Positions 41,940-46,845 of a DNA stretch of 46,845 bases are shown in pieces. Both the position numbers and the translations under genes were made by a program. This stretch comes from an uncultured Verrucomicrobiales bacterium (lineage in GTDB: Bacteria; Verrucomicrobiota; Verrucomicrobiia; Verrucomicrobiales; Akkermansiaceae), in contig CALFVF010000022.1 of the NCBI GenBank assembly GCA_937928735.1, positions 1 to 46,845 on the forward strand, read 5' to 3'. Below the pieces are notes generated by a model, which was not told the origin of the DNA, made no database searches, and worked only from the letters and a program-made list of their open reading frames with translations. The stretch's first letter is position 1. Every line of letters begins with the position of its first letter.

Positions 41940-42668
41940 ATGAGTGACACCACGATACCATCCTGCCTTCAACGCGATCTCTCAGAGGTCTTACAGCAGC
42001 AAATGTTCTTCTGGGGACAAGACACCCTTAGACCAACAGGTAACTTCTTTGTTGAACAGGGCCTCACTCGAACCTCCACCGAGGCCTCTAAAGGAACGAG
42101 CTGCTATCGTCTAGACTGGCAAAATGGTCATATCGAGCTCTACGGTGCCTGCGCTGGCTGGTATGGCCAAGATCAAGGCTTTACCTTTATTCGGCCACGC
42201 CGGCGCTGCTACATCTGGAATACCGGAGAAAAAACCCCAGCACCAGACCACTGGGAAAAGGACTATTTACAGCTAGGCTCGACAAGTGAGCTCCACGCTA
42301 ATGCCCTCCCTTTTCTTGATTGACTCATCACCTATGAACAAGCTGTCCTCAGCCGCTTTGGCCATTCTTACCGCCAAGAGCTCTTCCGTAATACCAATGA
42401 GGAAAACTAACTGGTAGAAAGCGCGAAGAGATTTGGTGGGAGATCAAGGCGGAACCCACCGGTGATGCGAGCATCTCCGATGGGTGACAACGATGGTATC
42501 TCCTCAAAGATCTAGCGAATTCTACCAGATAGTTTTTTGAGTTGGTATAAGTACCGAAAAGTCCCACAAGCAAAGCGCTGGATAGAGCCGTCTGCGGCAT
42601 TAGAGTGGTTCCAGTCCCTGCGTGATTCTCCTGAGACCACAAAACGCCCAAGGCACTATAGAAGCTAG
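41940..42668 (+). pseudogene. Gene broken by a TGA and by inserted element B1
   Basis: The first 127 codons (MSDTTIPSCLQRDLSEVLQQ onward) end at TGA 42321-42323. The frame then goes on, LITYEQAVLSRFGHSYRQEL, to 42389, where element B1 lies. Removing the 156-base element and one TAA joins CGT-AA to G-TAC and keeps the frame (RKYRKVPQAKRWIEPSAALE) to TAG 42666-42668. The original protein had about 189 residues. The family is not one I can name; it is rich in aromatics and conserved-looking Cys (SCYRLDWQNGHIELYGACAG). The TGA sits where a TGG (FLD-W-LITYE) would suit. Tandem metal-type operators precede the ATG, and a MerC-like gene follows. Confidence 0.8.
42392..42547 (+). mobile_element. Family B MITE-like element, full copy B1
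   Basis: A 156-base element flanked by TAA on both sides (42389-42391 and 42548-42550). Its ends are inverted repeats of about 30 bases: left TACCAATGAGGAAAACTAAC, right (reversed) TACCAACTCAAAAAACTATC, both followed by TGGTAGAA. It has no coding capacity. A 3-base TAA target duplication occurs with some IS5-type transposases, but none is in the window. It interrupts the pseudogene at 41940-42668. Confidence 0.85.
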
Positions 42669-42742
42669 ACCCAATCATTCCCTCATATATATGCCGATTG
42701 ATACGTCAATCAATCAACACAACGCTCTCAACACCCTAGCTC

Positions 42743-42755
42743 CACTTGCTTCTAT
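42743..42755 (+). promoter_or_regulatory. 13-base motif shared by merC-like and barrel genes, copy 1
   Basis: CACTTGCTTCTAT at 42743-42755 stands 8 bases before the ATG of the MerC-like gene. The same 13 bases occur at 43475-43487, before the next gene. It may be part of a shared promoter: the T-A-T at its end could start a -10 box. Confidence 0.35.
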
Positions 42756-42763
42756 CCTAATTT

Positions 42764-43426
42764 ATGAAAACTGCTCTCGCCTCTCTACCCGCTTCGCTCT
42801 CTCTCCAAAAGGCAGATAGAGTGGGGGTCGCGGCCTCTGTACTCTGTGCGATCCACTGTGCTCTAGCACCCATTCTACTACTTGCACTACCCAGCTTTGG
42901 TCGTATCTGGGCACACCCCGCCTCTCATATTCTTGTCGCCATCTTTGTGGTCCCCTTAGCTATCTTTTCTATTCGTAAAGGATACCGTACTCACAAAAAA
43001 CGCTGGATACTTCTATCAGCATCAATTGGTATTTTCTTTGTGCTCGCGGGCTCTGCCTTACCCATGTTCACGAAGGCAGCACCTTCTCTACAAACACCTA
43101 CTGAGTCCACAGTGACTCCATCTATGGCAGCTAGTGGAGAAGAAGAGCCATCTCTCGATAACGAGATGACAACTTGTGCAAGTGATTGCGCTCAAACAGA
43201 ATGTGAACTTGCTACAGATCAAGAGGACACCAGTGGATCAGCTCAGTGTGTCGATAATTGCTGCCCAAGTTTAGTCGTGGATGAAAGTGGCAAAGCCAAT
43301 TTACACATTCCCCCTGCGGCTATCGTCACCACTCTGGGTGGGATCTTTCTCATCACAGCACACATCGGTAATCTCTGCTGCTGTGGCCACGCCTGTAGAA
43401 ACAACATCTGCTCTAGCTGCGCCTAG
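42764..43426 (+). CDS. MerC-like membrane protein with Cys-rich tail
   Basis: A 220-residue protein. The N-terminal ~100 residues match the MerC domain: DRVGVAASVLCAIHCALAPI, with the Cys-x-x-H-Cys motif, then LLLALPSFG, HILVAIFVVPLAIFSI and ILLSASIGIFFVLAGSALP. A soluble loop rich in Asp/Glu and Cys follows (TTCASDCAQTECELA, CVDNCCPS). A last membrane segment (AAIVTTLGGIFLITAHIG) leads to NLCCCGHACRNNICSSCA. MerC takes up mercuric ions in mer operons, but many relatives stand outside mer loci and probably handle zinc or other soft metals. No merA/merR is seen. A Fur-type operator pair lies about 830 bases upstream, before the broken gene. Confidence 0.8.
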   Translation: MKTALASLPASLSLQKADRVGVAASVLCAIHCALAPILLLALPSFGRIWAHPASHILVAIFVVPLAIFSIRKGYRTHKKRWILLSASIGIFFVLAGSALPMFTKAAPSLQTPTESTVTPSMAASGEEEPSLDNEMTTCASDCAQTECELATDQEDTSGSAQCVDNCCPSLVVDESGKANLHIPPAAIVTTLGGIFLITAHIGNLCCCGHACRNNICSSCA

Positions 43427-43474
43427 TCCCCGACCTCACATAGCTATCAGATAACATCACCCCAAAGGCAAATA

Positions 43475-43487
43475 CACTTGCTTCTAT
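43475..43487 (+). promoter_or_regulatory. 13-base motif shared by merC-like and barrel genes, copy 2
   Basis: Second copy of CACTTGCTTCTAT, 34 bases before the barrel gene's ATG. It overlaps a weak GCAA-N6-TTGC arrangement (43468-43481) that resembles the metal-type operators at 41893. Low confidence. Confidence 0.3.
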
Positions 43488-43521
43488 AGAGCAAGCTCAT
43501 TAGTTTCTGCTGATTTTACCT

Positions 43522-44286
43522 ATGCCAATTCGCCCAATATGCCTTCAGGCACCATTCTTGACTTTCAGTCTCTGTGCTCTCACTCACTCACTTGCTCTCG
43601 CCATTGAACCTGAGACTCAAATCATCCCTAAAATTTCAGACGATTCGCAGCATCTCTCTGGTCAGGCATTCCTCGGTTGGGAAAGTCGCTACTTCTCAGA
43701 GGGTAGAGACGATTTAGATGGAAATTCTCTCGCCATCACTAGTTTTGAACTCAGTAGCACGCATTTCACAGGCGGGGTATGGTATGGAATATCACCCGAT
43801 CAGAGCTACGATGAGCTCCAGCTCTCGCTAGCGTGGACCCACAGCATAGGTGAAGTTGAGTTCTACACGAGCTACACCTATTTAGAATTCCCCACCGACG
43901 ACGAGAATGACAATGAGATCGGCATCGGACTCTCATGGGCAGGACTTCCCCTAGATATAGAACTTGCACTAGACGCCTACTACTCATTTGACGCTGATGG
44001 CACTTTTATAGAAACATCAGCCTCACGTGAACTCATAGCAACAGATAGGTTTTCCATAGACTTAGGCAGCGTATTTGGTATCAACCAAGGTTTTGTCAAC
44101 GACGGGCACGATGGAGGCAACTACATAGCGCTGCGCTGCGCTATGACCTATAGCTACAGTGAGTCGATTGCCTTGACAGCGCACTTCACCCAGAGCTGGG
44201 AACTAGGCAGTGATAGCTCGCTGGAAGGTGATGACACACTCGTAGATCTCTTCCACGCAGGTGTCGGCATTGTCTGGACATTTTAA
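43522..44286 (+). CDS. Outer-membrane beta-barrel protein, unknown substrate
   Basis: A 254-residue exported protein with a signal peptide (ICLQAPFLTFSLCALTHSLA, cut near ALA-I). The mature part shows alternating hydrophobic strands (GQAFLGWESRYFSEG, FTGGVWYGISPDQ, EVEFYTSYTYLEFP, NEIGIGLSWAGLPL, IELALDAYYSFDAD) and ends GVGIVWTF. A terminal Phe is the signal for barrel assembly. It is acid-rich and may be a small porin-like or DUF481-like barrel. It stands 95 bases after the MerC-like gene on the same strand and shares a 13-base upstream motif with it, so the two may be regulated together. Confidence 0.75.
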   Translation: MPIRPICLQAPFLTFSLCALTHSLALAIEPETQIIPKISDDSQHLSGQAFLGWESRYFSEGRDDLDGNSLAITSFELSSTHFTGGVWYGISPDQSYDELQLSLAWTHSIGEVEFYTSYTYLEFPTDDENDNEIGIGLSWAGLPLDIELALDAYYSFDADGTFIETSASRELIATDRFSIDLGSVFGINQGFVNDGHDGGNYIALRCAMTYSYSESIALTAHFTQSWELGSDSSLEGDDTLVDLFHAGVGIVWTF

Positions 44287-44440
44287 TCTATCGACCCACT
44301 CAGCGTAAGCTGCCTGTTTCTCTACGAGAAAAATCTAACAGAACAATCCCCGTTACCAGAACCCACTAAATTTCAAACTATTCTGAACAAATCTTTATGA
44401 ATTTTCGATAGGTTTCCTGAAATCAGGCTGTAATGAAATA

Positions 44441-45946
44441 GTGAAGAATCAGAAAATAAAAACACCACTGTACTCATTTCCATGGCTAGCATTCATTTTC
44501 TTAGCCTTCTCCTCTAGTCCTTTACTTGCTAAACCCACACAGGACACTCCTCCTAGGCCAAATGTCCTCTGGATTTATTTAGAAGATGTGAATGGCTGGT
44601 TCAGCTGCTACGGAGACACACTCATTGAGACCCCACATATTGATTCACTCGCAGAAGCGGGCACTCGATTCACCAGATTTTACACCCCAGCAGGCATATG
44701 CTCAGCAACCAGATCTTCCGTGATCACAGGCATGATGCAAACCTCTATCGGCGCGCATAACCATCATTCTCACCGCCCTGAAAAATGGGGCAATGACCTC
44801 AGAGATCGCTACGAAAAAAATATCTTGCCCAAGGGAGTCACCCCACTTCCCATCCTCTTCCGCAATGCGGGCTACTGGACCTTTAATGATGGCAGCAAAA
44901 ACGACTTTAACTTCGAGTGGCAGGGCGAAGAACTCTTTGACTTCAATGAAGGAGGCTACTGGGACTGGGGAAAAGTACCATGGGGGCCACGCCGTTTCTG
45001 CTCTGGCCAAGCACTCAAAGGCAAACCTGAGGGTCAACCCTTCTTTGGCCAGATCCAGCTCGGTGGCGGGAAAAACGCCAAAGCCTCCGCCAAAGTCACA
45101 GACCCAGCCTCAGTCACAGTCCCCCCCTACTTACCTGATCTACCAGAAATCCGAACACAGATCGCAAGACATTATGACTGTCTGCTACAGACGGACAAGG
45201 AAGTCGGCCAAATTCTCGCAGAACTCGAGCGCTTAAAGCTACGAGAAAGCACAACGATCCTACTCTTCAGCGATCACGGCATGAATCTCCCCAGGCACAA
45301 GGAATGGCTCTATGAAGGTGCGATTCGCATGCCATTCATCGCAGCTGGCCCAAATATCCAAATAGGTAGTGTAAGAAATGACCTCATCAGTGGCATCGAT
45401 ATTGCAGCCACCAGCCTAGCCGCTGCAGGTCTCGCTATCCCTGAGAAAATGGAAGGCCGAAACATCTTCCAGGCTAACTATCAGCAGAGAGACTATGTCG
45501 TCGCCGCACGCGATCGCTGCGTCTATAATGTCGATCGAGTGCGAACCATCGTCTCTCAAAGATTCAAATACATCAGGAATTACTACCCTGATCGACCATA
45601 CACAGCACCACACTATGGCGACCAAAAACCAGTCTACGCCGCTCTTAAACAATGGATGCAAACTGCGAAGATGAGCCCTGCCAAGAAAGCCTTCTTTGGC
45701 GCAGAGCGCCCCTCAGAAGAGCTCTATGACCTACAAGAAGATCCAGCAGAACTCACCAACTTAGCCACGAATCCAAACTACGCCAAACAGCTCAAACAGC
45801 ATCAAACCTGGCTAGAAGAATGGATCACAGCCACCGACGATCAAGGCCAATACCCAGAGTCAAAGAGAGAGCTCCTCCTCGAATACGAACACTTCAAAGA
45901 AAAGTGTGTCAGCCCAGAATTTGAACAATTTAAAGTCAGCAACTAG
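44441..45946 (+). CDS. Secreted sulfatase
   Basis: A 501-residue type I sulfatase that removes sulfate esters, probably from algal or host polysaccharides. The signal peptide is FPWLAFIFLAFSSSPLLAKP. RPNVLWIYLEDVNGWFSCYG holds the first metal-binding acids. TPAGICSATRSSVITGMMQT holds the formylglycine site (Cys 87 in C-S-A-T-R). LLFSDHGMNLPRHKEWLYEG holds the Asp-His pair and the Lys. ELYDLQEDPAELTNLATNP is the typical C-terminal part. The start is GTG 44441; no good Shine-Dalgarno sequence. A maturase (anSME/FGE) is needed but is not in the window. Sulfatases of this kind are abundant in marine Verrucomicrobia and Planctomycetes. Confidence 0.93.
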   Translation: MKNQKIKTPLYSFPWLAFIFLAFSSSPLLAKPTQDTPPRPNVLWIYLEDVNGWFSCYGDTLIETPHIDSLAEAGTRFTRFYTPAGICSATRSSVITGMMQTSIGAHNHHSHRPEKWGNDLRDRYEKNILPKGVTPLPILFRNAGYWTFNDGSKNDFNFEWQGEELFDFNEGGYWDWGKVPWGPRRFCSGQALKGKPEGQPFFGQIQLGGGKNAKASAKVTDPASVTVPPYLPDLPEIRTQIARHYDCLLQTDKEVGQILAELERLKLRESTTILLFSDHGMNLPRHKEWLYEGAIRMPFIAAGPNIQIGSVRNDLISGIDIAATSLAAAGLAIPEKMEGRNIFQANYQQRDYVVAARDRCVYNVDRVRTIVSQRFKYIRNYYPDRPYTAPHYGDQKPVYAALKQWMQTAKMSPAKKAFFGAERPSEELYDLQEDPAELTNLATNPNYAKQLKQHQTWLEEWITATDDQGQYPESKRELLLEYEHFKEKCVSPEFEQFKVSN

Positions 45947-46029
45947 CTCTCCCCCCACTCCGCCACTCACTGTACTTTTGGTCAAGTAGCATCTTAAAGC
46001 TCAAATCTGACTGAAATAGAAATCCTCTC

Positions 46030-46845
46030 TTAGTTGCTAAGCTCTCGCAGAGCATGTAGATTTGAGAGCTCTGGACAGTCTCTGCACTGCCTCAATCTTC
46101 GTCGCCCCCGTTTCCTGCTTTCACCAAACCAAGGCCGACAGTTCTCAAATACATCTTCCACGTAGCTACCTGAGCCTATCACCACTCCGTCACTAAAGTG
46201 CCGAATACGGCATCTTAGCTTTGTAGCGACAGAGAGCTGCCCTGCATCCTCCTGTTCCCTCTCCACTTCAGCTTCACTATAACCACGTTTCACGACCTTA
46301 CCAGAATCTACTGAAGCCTCATGCTTTCTCACTTCTCTTCCTTGCTCAAAGAGCATCACGCGGTAGTGACCAGCAATCGTGCGCCAGCCATAAGTTTTTA
46401 GATCACTCGCTAGCACCACTCCTGCCTCTACATGACTCACACGCTTCATTAATTCTACGAGCCCCACTCTAGCACTCTTCACTCCTGCCACTGCTTCAGC
46501 ATAGCCACACCAGCGATAGTCTTTCGGGTCTTTCACCATTCCTGCGCGCACTGGATTCAGGTCGATATAGGCAGCCATCACTCTAGCAGCTTCATCTCCC
46601 TCAACAATCACACTCTTATAGCGTTGCTCCCAGAGAGTGCCTTTCCGTCTATGTTTCCCATTAAACCACTGAGTAAAGCGCTGCTTCAGCACCTTCATAA
46701 ATTGGCCGAGATCCCACATTCTAGCGAAGTACTTTTCTCGCAGACTCGTATAGATTTCTTGTGCCTTCTCTAGTGCCTCCGAACTCTCTTTATTCACACC
46801 ATGAGGATCTATAAGAGCTGCATACTGCTCTAATAACTTCCTATA
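46030..46845 (-). CDS. RAYT-type transposase (TnpA-REP), partial at right edge
   Basis: Open to the window edge on the minus strand; codons 46845-46798 (YRKLLEQYAALIDPHG) run in frame before the first possible start (GTG 46797), so the N-terminal part with the HUH and catalytic motifs is missing from this window. The visible part has REKYFARMWDLGQFMKVLKQ, RFTQWFNGKHRRKGTLWEQR and YIDLNPVRAGMV, the RAYT signature. RAYTs spread short palindromic repeats, so this could relate to the small repeats in the window. The C-terminal ~90 residues are basic and variable. Confidence 0.85.
   Translation of the reverse strand, partial: YRKLLEQYAALIDPHGVNKESSEALEKAQEIYTSLREKYFARMWDLGQFMKVLKQRFTQWFNGKHRRKGTLWEQRYKSVIVEGDEAARVMAAYIDLNPVRAGMVKDPKDYRWCGYAEAVAGVKSARVGLVELMKRVSHVEAGVVLASDLKTYGWRTIAGHYRVMLFEQGREVRKHEASVDSGKVVKRGYSEAEVEREQEDAGQLSVATKLRCRIRHFSDGVVIGSGSYVEDVFENCRPWFGESRKRGRRRLRQCRDCPELSNLHALRELSN

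Noticed and set aside
42321..42323. TGA in the broken gene as a second selenocysteine codon
   Set aside because: The context FLD-x-LITYE has no Cys partner or redox motif, and a Trp codon (TGG) fits better. The gene also carries an insertion, so a nonsense mutation is the simpler reading.
1..46845. CRISPR arrays, tRNA or rRNA genes, prophage
   Set aside because: No regularly spaced repeats, no T-loop type motifs and no phage structural genes were found by reading both strands; no search tool was available.

Overview
The window looks like a piece of chromosome from a Verrucomicrobiota bacterium (Verrucomicrobiales type). This is an inference from gene content, not from a marker tree. The pointers are an SLA1-homology (SHD1) secreted protein, a secreted protein built from 'W-x-x-x-D-P-x-A-A' repeats, a DUF5362-type membrane protein, a secreted sulfatase, a RAYT-type transposase, and LexA-like boxes of the TGTTC-N4-GAACA kind. 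Most start codons lack a Shine-Dalgarno sequence, and several have a -10 box only a few bases upstream. No rRNA, tRNA or CRISPR array was seen.

Left edge (1-1361): an integron integrase gene with two palindromic LexA-type boxes at its start. A promoter points the other way into a partial ORF that runs off the window, which is the classic layout of an integron. Core genes follow: rpsA, an SHD1 secreted protein, a very large SNF2 helicase, an Hsp33-type redox chaperone (hslO), argD, a regulator/thioesterase/KhpB-like trio, an ABC-F ATPase (uup), several unknowns, a DinJ-YafQ toxin-antitoxin pair, transketolase and an OmpH/Skp chaperone (1362-19128).

Middle (19264-31636): a tight panC-nadB-selA-lipoprotein row. 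SelA means the cell can make selenocysteine. Then come a lone RlaP/YcgL-type nucleotidyltransferase, two SnoaL-like proteins with a VOC protein, a secreted NlpC/P60-like protein, a beta-helix protein, the repeat protein, and truB. nrnA overlaps the truB region on the same strand (to 32624).

Right part (32935-46845): trpC, a LysM protein, a thioredoxin-like protein, gatC-gatA, a probable selenoprotein, an L,D-transpeptidase with thiG, a broken gene behind tandem metal-regulator-like operators, a MerC-like membrane protein, an outer-membrane barrel, a sulfatase and a truncated RAYT transposase.

The main discoveries are these. (1) At 39019-39645 a secreted, MerP/HMA-like protein is interrupted only by an in-frame TGA at the second metal/redox position (C-W-TGA). 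A plausible bacterial SECIS hairpin lies directly downstream, and selA is in the same window; ordinary annotation would call only the 3' part. (2) A gene at 41940-42668 is broken by one TGG-to-TGA-like change and by a 156-bp inverted-repeat element. Removing the element with one copy of its TAA duplication restores the frame exactly. (3) Two families of small non-coding inverted-repeat elements, each with three copies, lie between genes, next to each other in one place; one supplies the stop codon of a neighbouring gene. (4) The integron integrase appears to be under SOS control.
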